NCBI GenBank assembly: GCA_021786215.1
Contig: JAJYNT010000226.1
Span: 1 to 6,828 of the forward strand
DNA: 6,828 nt
From: Chloroflexota bacterium
GTDB taxonomy: Bacteria > Chloroflexota > UBA6077
Direction: 5' to 3'
Part shown: positions 1 to 4,900 of the stretch, piece after piece
Layout: every line of letters starts with the position of its first letter
How positions within the stretch are numbered: position 1 is the stretch's first letter
Position numbers and translations under genes: made by a program
Notes under the pieces: generated by a model
Seen by the model: the letters and a program-made list of their open reading frames with translations, nothing else
What the model was told of the DNA's origin: nothing
The model's database searches: none

Positions 1-363
1 CACATGGTTGTTAGTCAGGATATATCCCGCCGGATCGTAGATCACGCCGGAGCCCACACCGGTCTGCGGCGCCAGCTGATCGAGAGCGCTGATGGACTGC
101 TGCCGAGAGGTGATCTGCACGATCGCCGGCTTCACCGCCTCAGCCACGTTTCGAACCGCGGATGCGAAATCCTGCGGAGTCTGCAGGGACGGGGCCGCCG
201 CGGGGGCTGCCTTGGCCTGCACGGGTCCAGGCATCGTGATAGTGATCTTGGGCATCGCGAACTGGGTCTCAGTCCCAGGCAAAAGACCGAAGGATTGGCC
301 ACCAAACCAAACCATTGACGCTAGGAGCGCCGTTGCCAGGACTACCCCTAACCTCTTTACCAT
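1..363 (-). CDS. htrA: HtrA/DegP-type trypsin-like serine protease, N-terminal part (cut by window edge)
   Basis: The minus strand reads 121 codons from ATG at 363-361 to the window edge without a stop. It begins MVKRLGVVLATALLASMVWFGG, a basic then hydrophobic stretch (about residues 4-22) that fits a signal peptide or membrane anchor. A low-complexity Ala/Pro linker follows (about 49-64), then a segment typical of S1C proteases, VKPAIVQI and GVGSGVIYDPAGYILTNNHV. The histidine of TNNHV (residue 120) is the expected first member of the His-Asp-Ser triad; the Asp, Ser and any PDZ domains lie outside the window. The start is fixed by AGGAGG (minus strand, 376-371) seven bases upstream. Another ATG at 370-368 is followed directly by TAA and cannot be the start. 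By family knowledge this is an envelope quality-control protease or chaperone. It is divergent from uvrC with no evident functional link. The family is clear; the subtype (DegP, DegQ or DegS-like) cannot be decided. Confidence 0.9.
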   Translation of the reverse strand, partial: MVKRLGVVLATALLASMVWFGGQSFGLLPGTETQFAMPKITITMPGPVQAKAAPAAAPSLQTPQDFASAVRNVAEAVKPAIVQITSRQQSISALDQLAPQTGVGSGVIYDPAGYILTNNHV

Positions 364-370
364 CTTACAT

Positions 371-376
371 CCTCCT
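371..376 (-). promoter_or_regulatory. Ribosome binding site of the HtrA-type gene
   Basis: The minus strand reads AGGAGG, seven bases before ATG at 363-361. It decides the start, because the nearer upstream ATG (370-368) runs straight into TAA. Confidence 0.8.
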
Positions 377-378
377 CT

Positions 379-420
379 GATGGATAGCTGTCTTCCATCC
401 AGGTGGTTCTTGCATCCACC
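379..420 (-). other. Two small inverted repeats in the HtrA leader
   Basis: Just upstream of the ribosome binding site are two hairpin-capable repeats: GATGGA (379-384) with TCCATC (394-399), and GGTGG (402-406) with CCACC (416-420). Both would lie in the 5' untranslated region if transcription starts at the TATAAT near 454-459. The stems are short (6 and 5 bp), so chance is possible. Confidence 0.3.
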
Positions 421-453
421 GTGCCCATTATCCCCGGGAATTGTTAGAAGGGT

Positions 454-482
454 ATTATAAGCCGGTAAAAAGAGTGAGAAGA
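454..482 (-). promoter_or_regulatory. Candidate promoter for the HtrA-type gene
   Basis: The minus strand carries a perfect -10 hexamer TATAAT (459-454). At a 17-base spacer the -35 position holds only TCTTCT (482-477), a poor match to TTGACA. Transcription would start near 447, leaving a leader of about 84 bases before ATG at 363. The -10 is convincing; the -35 is not. Confidence 0.4.
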
Positions 483-514
483 AGGGCAGTATGTGGAGGA
501 AGAACTCCAGCGCC

Positions 515-543
515 TTCATTCGGTGAAGACGATGCGCTAGAAT
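515..543 (+). promoter_or_regulatory. Candidate uvrC promoter overlapping a small palindrome
   Basis: TTCATT (515-520) and TAGAAT (538-543) are separated by 17 bases and lie 44 bases before the uvrC ATG. The -10 sits inside a perfect small inverted repeat, CTAGA-A-TCTAG (537-547), which could be an operator or chance. The hexamers match the sigma-70 consensus only moderately. Confidence 0.35.
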
Positions 544-586
544 CTAGTGCAGATGTGCCGAAGTTGCAACCTCCGCGGGATCATCT

Positions 587-2586
587 ATGGCAACTGCTGA
601 ACTGGAAAACAAGGTCGAGACCCTGCCGGACAAACCTGGCGTGTACTGCTTCCGCGATGCGGCCGGCAGGGCAATATACGTGGGCAAGGCCCAGTCCCTT
701 CGGAACCGGGTCCGCTCCTACATGCAGAGTCCAGATCTGCTGCCGGCCAAGACCCGGCGTATGGTGGAGAAGGCGGTGGATCTGGACGTAACCGTCACCT
801 CCACGGCGGTCGAAGCGCTGATCCTGGAATGCAACCTGATCAAGGAGCAGCGCCCTCGCTATAACGTGAGGCTGCGGGACGACAAAAGCTACCCCTTCAT
901 CAAGGTCACCATGCAGGAGGAGTGGCCCCGTGTGTACTTCACCCGCGGGGTCTTCCGGGATGGCTCTCGCTACTTCGGCCCCTTCACCGATGCGAAGTCG
1001 GTGAGACAGACCCTGGACACCCTCAATCGGCTGTTCCCCTTCCGAAGCTGCCACCGGACGATCACCGGCAAGGACCCGAGGGCTTGCCTGGCCTACCACA
1101 TCCACCGATGCACCGCGCCCTGCATTGGCGTAGCCGACCACGAGGAGTACCTGCAGGCGATTCGGCAGGTGGTGCTCTTCCTGGAAGGCAAGCAGGAGCG
1201 GATCATCGAGGAGATGCGCCGAGAGATGGAAATGGCTGCCGAGCAGCTGAAGTTCGAGCACGCTGCCAGGCTGCGCGATCGGATTAGATCACTGGAAAAG
1301 ATCATTGAGAGGCGGAGGAGGACGCTGCCGATCGCGACGTGGTGGGCCTCGCCTGCGGCAACGGCGCCGCCTGCGCTCAGCTCTTCTTTATTCGCAGCGG
1401 GAAGCTGCTGGGAACCGAGCACTTCGCCCTCGAGGGTACCGAGGACGAGAGCACGGCTCCCGTGCTGGCCTCCTTCCTTCAGCAGTTCTACGACTCGGCG
1501 GCCTACGTCCCTCCTCAGATCCTGCTCCAGGAAGATATCGACGACGCGTCGATGCTGGAGGAGTGGCTGGCCGAACGACGAGGCAGCAGGGTACAGCTGG
1601 TGGTTCCGAAGAGGGGCCAGAAGCACCAGTTGATCAAGCTGGCGATGGAGAACGCGAACCAGCAGTTGGAGATGCTGAAGCTGCGCTGGCTCAACGATAC
1701 GCAGCGCACCGCGGGGGCCCTGGTGGAGCTGCGGGAGGCCCTTCAGCTGCCAACCACGCCCCACCGGATCGAGTGCTACGACATATCCAACATCCAGGGC
1801 ACATCGGCCGTTGGGAGCATGGTGGTGTTCGAGGGCGGGCAATCCAAGAGCTCCGAGTATCGCCGCTTCAGGATCAAGACGGTGGAGGGCGCCAACGACT
1901 TCGCCATGCTGCAGGAGGTACTGCGGCGCCGCTTCAAACGAGCCATCGGCGTCGGAAACGGGGAGACGGAGGACGCGGCAACGCAGGGAGACGGAGACAC
2001 GGGGAAGGGTTACCCTCTCCCCTTGGGAGAGGGTGAGGGTTCCAGCACTCCGCACCCGGTCGGGGGCGGGCGAGACGCCCGCGCTCCCAGTACCCAACAC
2101 CCAGCACCCAGCACTCGGCACTCAGGGCTCAGCACTCAGTCCTCATCGGACGGCTGGGCGGCCCTACCAGACCTCGTGATCGTGGACGGCGGAAAGGGGC
2201 AGCTCAACTCCGCCCTCGAGGTGCTGGACGACCTGGGGCTGGCCAACTTGCCCGCCGTCGGGTTGGCCAAGGAGAACGAGGAGATCTTCCTGCCGGGCAT
2301 CTCCCAGGGGCTGATGCTGCCCAGAAACTCCCAGGCCCTCTACCTGGTGCAGCGCATCCGGGACGAGGCTCACCGCTTCGCCATCACCTACCATCGAAAG
2401 CTTCGCAGCAAGCGCAGCTTCGGCTCCGCCCTGGACGACATCCCCGGCATTGGTCCGCGACGGAAGCAGGCGCTCATCAAGCAGTTCGGGACGGTGAGGG
2501 CAATCCGGGAAGCGAGCCTGGAGCAGCTGCTGGCGGTACCCGGGATGAGCCGCCAGGCGGCCGAGAAGATCAAGGAGCAGCTGTAA
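587..2586 (+). CDS. uvrC: UvrC excinuclease subunit, reading frame broken near 1309-1325 and carrying a repeat-derived insert
   Basis: UvrC makes both incisions around a lesion in UvrABC nucleotide excision repair. The first frame (587 to about 1318) holds the GIY-YIG nuclease (GVY with Tyr20, IYVGKA with Tyr31, Arg41, Glu81 in LILECNLIK), four cysteines at 155, 167, 175 and 179 matching the family's Fe-S positions, and the UvrB-binding UVR motif (about 200-240). The rest lies one frame back (about 1321-2586): DRDVVGLACGNGAA, CYDISNIQGT (Asp399 if one base is restored), DGGKGQL (Asp534), DEAHRFAI (His596) and C-terminal helix-hairpin-helix repeats (about 615-665). Read uncorrected, the first frame runs into unrelated residues and stops at 1633. 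The corrected protein would be about 666 residues against roughly 600 in the family; the surplus is the insert at about 1951-2148. The start has no strong Shine-Dalgarno but places GVY at the usual distance. All catalytic residues persist, so sequencing error or very recent damage are both possible. Confidence 0.9.
1307..1324 (+). other. uvrC: Frameshift point in uvrC
   Basis: The upstream frame reads ...LEKIIERRRR and then loses family similarity. The frame that continues with DAADRDVVGLACG is closed by TGA at 1306-1308, so the switch must fall after that stop and before about 1324. Moving between them needs one extra base here (a one-base deletion) or two fewer. The local sequence is GGCGGAGGAGGACG, purine-rich with GGA repeats. 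No X-XXY-YYZ slippery heptamer is present, so programmed -1 frameshifting is not supported. Confidence 0.8.
2012..2034. repeat. REP-like palindrome inside uvrC
   Basis: ACCCTCTCCC (2012-2021), loop CTT, GGGAGAGGGT (2025-2034) form a perfect 10-bp stem. Its central 19 bases (2014-2032) recur exactly at 6679-6697 in the non-coding end of the window, marking a dispersed family. Confidence 0.8.
2066..2082. repeat. Small GC-rich hairpin inside the uvrC insert
   Basis: GCGGGCG (2066-2072), loop AGA and CGCCCGC (2076-2082) form a perfect 7-bp stem with a 3-base loop. It separates two heptamer-like units upstream (2043-2056) from the main heptamer run downstream (2088-2143). Confidence 0.6.
2088..2143 (+). 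repeat. Degenerate 7-base tandem repeat, eight units
   Basis: Eight consecutive heptamers can be read: CAGTACC, CAACACC, CAGCACC, CAGCACT, CGGCACT, CAGGGCT, CAGCACT, CAGTCCT, with consensus CAGCACY. Two more units, CAGCACT and CCGCACC, lie at 2043-2056 before a GC hairpin. Such heptamer arrays resemble the short tandemly repeated repetitive sequences known from cyanobacterial genomes. Here the array lies within a coding frame; 56 bases is not a multiple of three, so frame is kept only by the insert as a whole. Confidence 0.75.
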
Positions 2587-2600
2587 GGGAAGGGAGAAAC

Positions 2601-2627
2601 TCCCCCTTCCCCTGTGGGGAAGGGGGA
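2601..2627. repeat. Perfect 12-bp inverted repeat after uvrC (REP-like)
   Basis: TCCCCCTTCCCC (2601-2612), loop TGT and GGGGAAGGGGGA (2616-2627) form a very stable hairpin 14 bases after the uvrC stop. It has no T-run on either side, so it is not a canonical intrinsic terminator, though it could block transcripts converging from uvrC and gmd. Composition and architecture (a C/T arm, 3-base loop, then a trailing G-rich GGGGGTTAGG) resemble the dispersed palindromes at 2012-2034 and 6679-6697. Confidence 0.7.
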
Positions 2628-2633
2628 TGGGGG

Positions 2634-2780
2634 TTAGGTCAGAACTCCCGTCCCGGTCTGGCCGGTATCCAGCAGGAGAGAGAGATCATCCACCTCGACG
2701 AGCATGGAGAGGCCGTGCTCCGCGAGGGTTCCGACCTTTGTAGCGCTGTTCTCCGCGAGGGTGGTTATCCGAAGCCTCAT
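2634..2780 (-). pseudogene. N-terminal remnant of an MBL-fold metallohydrolase
   Basis: A 48-codon minus-strand frame runs from ATG at 2780-2778 to TAA at 2636-2634: MRLRITTLAENSATK, then VGTLAEHGLSMLVEVDDLS, then LLLDTGQTGTGVLT. The run ITTLxEN...GTLAEHGLSMLVE...LLLDTGQ is the usual opening of metallo-beta-lactamase-fold hydrolases of the COG1237 type, whose metal-binding HxHxDH comes later. None of that remains: the frame stops next to the hairpin at 2601-2627 and uvrC begins its 3' end just beyond. The ribosome binding site GGGAGG (2794-2789) sits eight bases before the ATG, so the 5' end is intact. I infer a once complete gene truncated by deletion or rearrangement at the repeat. It follows gmd on the same strand. 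The family call rests on a short stretch; a genuine small protein is less likely. Confidence 0.65.
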
Positions 2781-2809
2781 CGCCGTAACCTCCCAATCGC
2801 CGGCAATGG

Positions 2810-2836
2810 CGTAGGGCAGGGGAGCCGGCTCCTACG
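2810..2836 (-). other. Inverted repeat just after the gmd stop
   Basis: CGTAGG and CCTACG (outer arms) enclose the perfect 12-bp palindrome GGAGCCGGCTCC (2821-2832), directly after the gmd stop codon on the minus strand. No T-run follows in the direction of transcription, so a terminator role is only possible. It also lies upstream of the MBL remnant. Confidence 0.3.
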
Positions 2837-3832
2837 TCATCCCTTGGCCGACTCCAGGGCCAGGTCCGAGTCGACCATCATCTTCACCAGCCCCTCGAAG
2901 CTGACCGACGGCTTCCAGCCTAACTTAGTTTGCGCCTTCGTGGGATCCGCCAGAAGATGGTCGACCTCCGCCGGCCGGATGAAGCGGGGATCGGTGCGCA
3001 CGTAATCCCGCCAGTTGAGCCCCACATGGCCGAAGGCAATCTCGCAGAACTCGGCCACGCTGTGGTATTCCCCGGTGCCAACCACGTAGTCGTCCGGCTC
3101 GGCCTCCTGAAGCATCATGTGCATGGCCCGCACGTAGTCGGCCGCGTAGCCCCAGTCCCGTTTGGAGTCCAGGTTACCCAGCAGCAGCTCCTTCTGCTTC
3201 CCCAGCTTGATTCGAGCAACGGCATGAGAGATCTTGCGGGTCACGAACTCGAACCCTCGCCGGGGCGACTCATGGTTGAAGAGGATGCCGCTGCAGGCGA
3301 AGATGTCGTAGCTCTCCCGATAGTTGACGGTGATGTAGTGGCCATACACCTTGGACACGCCGTAGGGGCTCCTGGGATGGAAAGGCGTTTTCTCGTTCTG
3401 CGGCATCTCGCGCACCTTGCCGAACATCTCGCTGGAGCTGGCCTGGTAGAAACGAATGGAGTTGTTACGGCTACCGTTCCGCTTCCCGCTGCCCCCGACA
3501 ATCCGGATGGCCTCCAGCATCCGAAGAACCCCCAGACCGGTGATCTCACCGGTCAGCTCCCCCTGGTTCCAGGAGAGGGGCACGAAAGAGATGGCGGCAA
3601 GATTGTAGACCTCGTCCGGCTTGGTGTACTCCAGGGACCTCACCAGCGAACCCTGGTCCAGCAGATCGCCCAGAACCAGCTCCATATCTGGGATGAGCTG
3701 CTCGAGCATCTCGCGCTTGGGGTTGTTCTGGCCCCGGATGAGGCCGTAGACGTTGTAGCCTTGCTGGAGCAGGTATTCCGCCAGATAGGTTCCATCCTGC
3801 CCAGTGATCCCGGTGATCAGGGCGGTCTTCAA
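2837..3832 (-). CDS. gmd: GDP-mannose 4,6-dehydratase
   Basis: Gmd converts GDP-D-mannose to GDP-4-keto-6-deoxy-D-mannose, the precursor of GDP-fucose, GDP-rhamnose and related sugars for surface glycans. The 331-residue product is a full-length extended short-chain dehydrogenase. It has the NAD(P)-binding TGITGQDGTYLAEYLL (Gly8, Gly11, Gly14), DEVYNLAA (73-80), the catalytic region YQASSSEMFG (Ser133, Glu135), PRSPYGVSK (Tyr157, Lys161), NGILFNHESPRRG-like GILFNHESPRRG, RDWGYAADYVRAM, and DPRFIRPAEVDHLLADPTKA near the end. Serine stands where many Gmd have threonine, a conservative change. TTG at 3832-3830 is chosen because AAGGAGG (3844-3838) lies five bases upstream and the Rossmann strand starts at residue 2. 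The frame stays open for 47 more codons to an ATG at 3973, but those residues do not resemble the family. No fcl or rmd partner is in the window. Confidence 0.92.
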   Translation of the reverse strand: MKTALITGITGQDGTYLAEYLLQQGYNVYGLIRGQNNPKREMLEQLIPDMELVLGDLLDQGSLVRSLEYTKPDEVYNLAAISFVPLSWNQGELTGEITGLGVLRMLEAIRIVGGSGKRNGSRNNSIRFYQASSSEMFGKVREMPQNEKTPFHPRSPYGVSKVYGHYITVNYRESYDIFACSGILFNHESPRRGFEFVTRKISHAVARIKLGKQKELLLGNLDSKRDWGYAADYVRAMHMMLQEAEPDDYVVGTGEYHSVAEFCEIAFGHVGLNWRDYVRTDPRFIRPAEVDHLLADPTKAQTKLGWKPSVSFEGLVKMMVDSDLALESAKG

Positions 3833-3837
3833 GTGAC

Positions 3838-3844
3838 CCTCCTT
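3838..3844 (-). promoter_or_regulatory. Ribosome binding site deciding the gmd TTG start
   Basis: The minus strand reads AAGGAGG five bases before TTG (3832-3830). No comparably placed site accompanies other start codons close to the Rossmann strand. Confidence 0.8.
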
Positions 3845-3889
3845 ATTCTTACGCACCTCGACGTGGTCGCATCGCGGAAAGCGGGTCCA

Positions 3890-3932
3890 GGGCACCCCAC
3901 CGCAGCGGGCGCAGCACCATGCCTGGGTGCCC
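3890..3932. other. 8-bp inverted repeat in the gmd leader
   Basis: GGGCACCC (3890-3897) and GGGTGCCC (3925-3932) are perfect complements separated by 27 bases, within the probable gmd 5' untranslated region. The loop is GC-rich. The purpose is unknown. Confidence 0.35.
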
Positions 3933-4089
3933 CCCGGCACTAGACATGCGCCCAGTGGCGGGCGGCGGGGCACAAGCGTGACGCTGTACTCGCTCGCATC
4001 ACGTGCCCAAAAGTATCGGATTTGCGGAACGACGCACTAAGCCCGGACTAACCGGGACGAGCGAGGATAATGCATAGATGGTCCGCTAC

Positions 4090-4116
4090 ATTATACGAGG
4101 AGCGGAACCATGTCAA
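4090..4116 (-). promoter_or_regulatory. Consensus-like promoter facing gmd
   Basis: On the minus strand TTGACA (4116-4111) and TATAAT (4095-4090) both match the sigma-70 consensus exactly. The spacer is 15 bases, shorter than the usual 16-18, which would weaken it or make it depend on an activator. Transcription would start near 4083 and give gmd a leader of about 250 bases. Confidence 0.5.
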
Positions 4117-4171
4117 TGATGGCTCCCAGAAGGAGAAACCCGGGGCGATTATAGCGCAGACCGGCCGGCTT

Positions 4172-4190
4172 GTATTGGATCGATCCATAC
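4172..4190. promoter_or_regulatory. Palindromic operator candidate upstream of the MoaD-like gene promoter
   Basis: GTATTGGATCGATCCATAC contains the perfect 10-bp palindrome GGATCGATCC with flanks GTAT and ATAC that also pair, one extra T breaking the symmetry. It ends six bases before the -35 hexamer at 4197, the position of an activator site, and lies between the divergent promoters. No regulator gene is in the window. Confidence 0.4.
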
Positions 4191-4196
4191 CTGAGA

Positions 4197-4224
4197 TTGA
4201 CTTCTCGTTCTGGCCTCGTATACT
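4197..4224 (+). promoter_or_regulatory. Strong promoter for the MoaD-like / oxidoreductase genes
   Basis: TTGACT (4197-4202) and TATACT (4219-4224) are each one base from the sigma-70 consensus with a 16-base spacer. Transcription would begin near 4231, giving an 88-base leader before the GTG at 4319. Confidence 0.6.
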
Positions 4225-4232
4225 ACATGCTA

Positions 4233-4260
4233 GCAGACAGGGTTGTCTGCGATCCGCAGA
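4233..4260 (+). promoter_or_regulatory. Mutually exclusive hairpins at the 5' end of the leader
   Basis: GCAGACA (4233-4239) pairs with TGTCTGC (4244-4250) around the loop GGGT. The right half of that stem can instead form TCTGCG (4246-4251) with CGCAGA (4255-4260) around ATC. The two stems share 4246-4250 and cannot coexist, an arrangement seen in attenuators and riboswitches. As DNA, the same repeats could be protein-binding half-sites. Confidence 0.4.
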
Positions 4261-4265
4261 TTGAT

Positions 4266-4310
4266 CTACTCTTGTAACAGCCGGCTCCAATCCACAGAAC
4301 AACAGAGTGG
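4266..4310 (+). promoter_or_regulatory. Leader stem reaching the Shine-Dalgarno of the MoaD-like gene
   Basis: CTACTCT (4266-4272) can pair with AGAGTGG (4304-4310) over 7 bp including one G-U. The 3' arm overlaps the start of the ribosome binding site GGAGGG (4309-4314), so folding could limit translation. The enclosed loop contains AGCCGGCT. No known riboswitch consensus was recognised here. Confidence 0.35.
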
Positions 4311-4318
4311 AGGGTCAA

Positions 4319-4702
4319 GTGATCACCGTGGAGGTATGGCTGTACGGCCCGCTAGCCCAATACGCGGGCGACCAGAGTCAGGGCGGCTACGCTCACCTTC
4401 TCCTGCAATTCCCCGACGAAGCGCGAATGGGAGATCTGCTAGAGCGTCTTGGCATGCCACTGGAGGAGAAAGGCATCACGTTCGTGAACGCCCAGCTCAC
4501 CGACATGCCTGGCCTCGCGGCCGATCTGGAGCTGGCGTTGCGGGACGGCGACCGCGTGGGCTTCTTTCATAAGCGCAGCATGTGGCCCTTCCAGTATCGG
4601 CACGGCGCCGATTTGAGCCCACAGCTGAAGGAGGCGATGAATCGAAGGGAGGGGGGAGCGTTGTCCCACTCCTACACAAAGAGCATCGGCATGCGGGTGT
4701 AA
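4319..4702 (+). CDS. MoaD/ThiS-like beta-grasp protein with C-terminal tail
   Basis: The 127-residue product starts at GTG, with GGAGGG five bases upstream. Another GTG at 4307 lacks such spacing. The first 85 residues look like a ubiquitin-like beta-grasp sulfur carrier: the strand ITVEVWLYGPLAQYAG, the strand LLLQFP, a helix ARMGDLLERLGM, then ITFVNAQL and LALRDGDRVGFF, the last matching the strand that precedes the C-terminus in MoaD. MoaD donates sulfur from a C-terminal Gly-Gly thiocarboxylate during molybdopterin synthesis. Here no Gly-Gly ends the protein: about 42 residues follow (MWPFQYRHGADLSPQLKEAM, then EGGALSHSYTKSIGMRV) with a Gly112-Gly113 pair 14 residues from the end. It lies 198 bases before a tungstopterin oxidoreductase on the same strand, so a role in cofactor supply, assembly or enzyme maturation is inferred. 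It could instead be a structural partner. The family is likely; the function is not settled. Confidence 0.75.
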   Translation: MITVEVWLYGPLAQYAGDQSQGGYAHLLLQFPDEARMGDLLERLGMPLEEKGITFVNAQLTDMPGLAADLELALRDGDRVGFFHKRSMWPFQYRHGADLSPQLKEAMNRREGGALSHSYTKSIGMRV

Positions 4703-4900
4703 GCCTGCGTTGCCTCAACCCCAAAGTCTGGACATTTTGTGGGCAACGGCCAGAGCCGGCTGCCCCGTCCATATCAGACCATAGTTCCGCGAGGAGGTGG
4801 TGCCCCAGCCCTCAGAAGAGCCAAATATCTCCACAACCGTCGGGTGAGTCATTTTCTCTTGACTTGGAAAGAGTACGTTTGCTGAAGGAGGCAAGCCAAA
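4703..4900 (+). other. 198-base gap between the MoaD-like gene and the oxidoreductase
   Basis: No convincing gene lies here. The gap is long for a tight operon. A TTGACT at 4859-4864 has no -10 at the right distance. A short frame beginning GTGGTG near 4797 after GAGGAG encodes only 16 residues and is not called. No T-tailed hairpin stands between the genes, so readthrough transcription is possible. Confidence 0.4.
4885..4891 (+). promoter_or_regulatory. Ribosome binding site of the oxidoreductase
   Basis: AAGGAGG ends nine bases before ATG at 4901 and supports that start. Confidence 0.75.

Larger units (their letters stand above)
1951..2148 (+). repeat. Composite dispersed-repeat insert inside uvrC, translated in frame
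   Basis: Between the conserved RRRFKRA and LPDLVIVDGGKGQL blocks, UvrC proteins normally have a short variable linker. Here about 65 low-complexity residues intervene. The DNA is a mosaic of repeats: GGGAGACGGAG twice (1961-1971, 1986-1996); a perfect 10-bp hairpin ACCCTCTCCC/GGGAGAGGGT (2012-2034); a GC hairpin GCGGGCG/CGCCCGC (2066-2082); and heptamers related to CAGCACY. It stays open in the uvrC frame. The boundaries are estimated from where family similarity stops and resumes, to within about 10 bases. Confidence 0.75.

Noticed and set aside
581..1261. Minus-strand open frame opposite uvrC
   Set aside because: Antisense to the GIY-YIG and UVR part of uvrC; no domain recognised.
1307..1324. 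Programmed ribosomal frameshift in uvrC
   Set aside because: There is no slippery heptamer and no precedent in UvrC known to me; a one-base deletion explains the data.
1305..2036. Third-frame open frame through the uvrC C-terminal half
   Set aside because: Arg/Gly-rich translation without family similarity; the adjacent frame carries the UvrC motifs.
2088..2143. CRISPR-like array
   Set aside because: Units are 7 bases without spacers, so this is a simple tandem repeat.
2601..2627. Intrinsic terminator of uvrC
   Set aside because: The stem is strong but no T-run follows on either strand; treated as a REP-like repeat.
2930..3943. Long plus-strand open frame of 337 codons
   Set aside because: It lies antisense to gmd, which has every family motif; the frame has no recognisable domain and reflects GC-rich codon bias.
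4110..4154. 14-codon frame starting ATG at 4110 after GAGGAGCGG
   Set aside because: Very short, overlaps the -35 of the opposite promoter, and no regulatory peptide pattern is evident.
4070..4264. Open frame of 64 codons between gmd and the MoaD-like gene
   Set aside because: It runs through both the promoter and the leader hairpin region, has no good ribosome binding site and no recognisable similarity.
4231..4318. Assignment to the Moco/Tuco riboswitch family
   Set aside because: Location fits but I could not match the family consensus by eye, so no family name is given.
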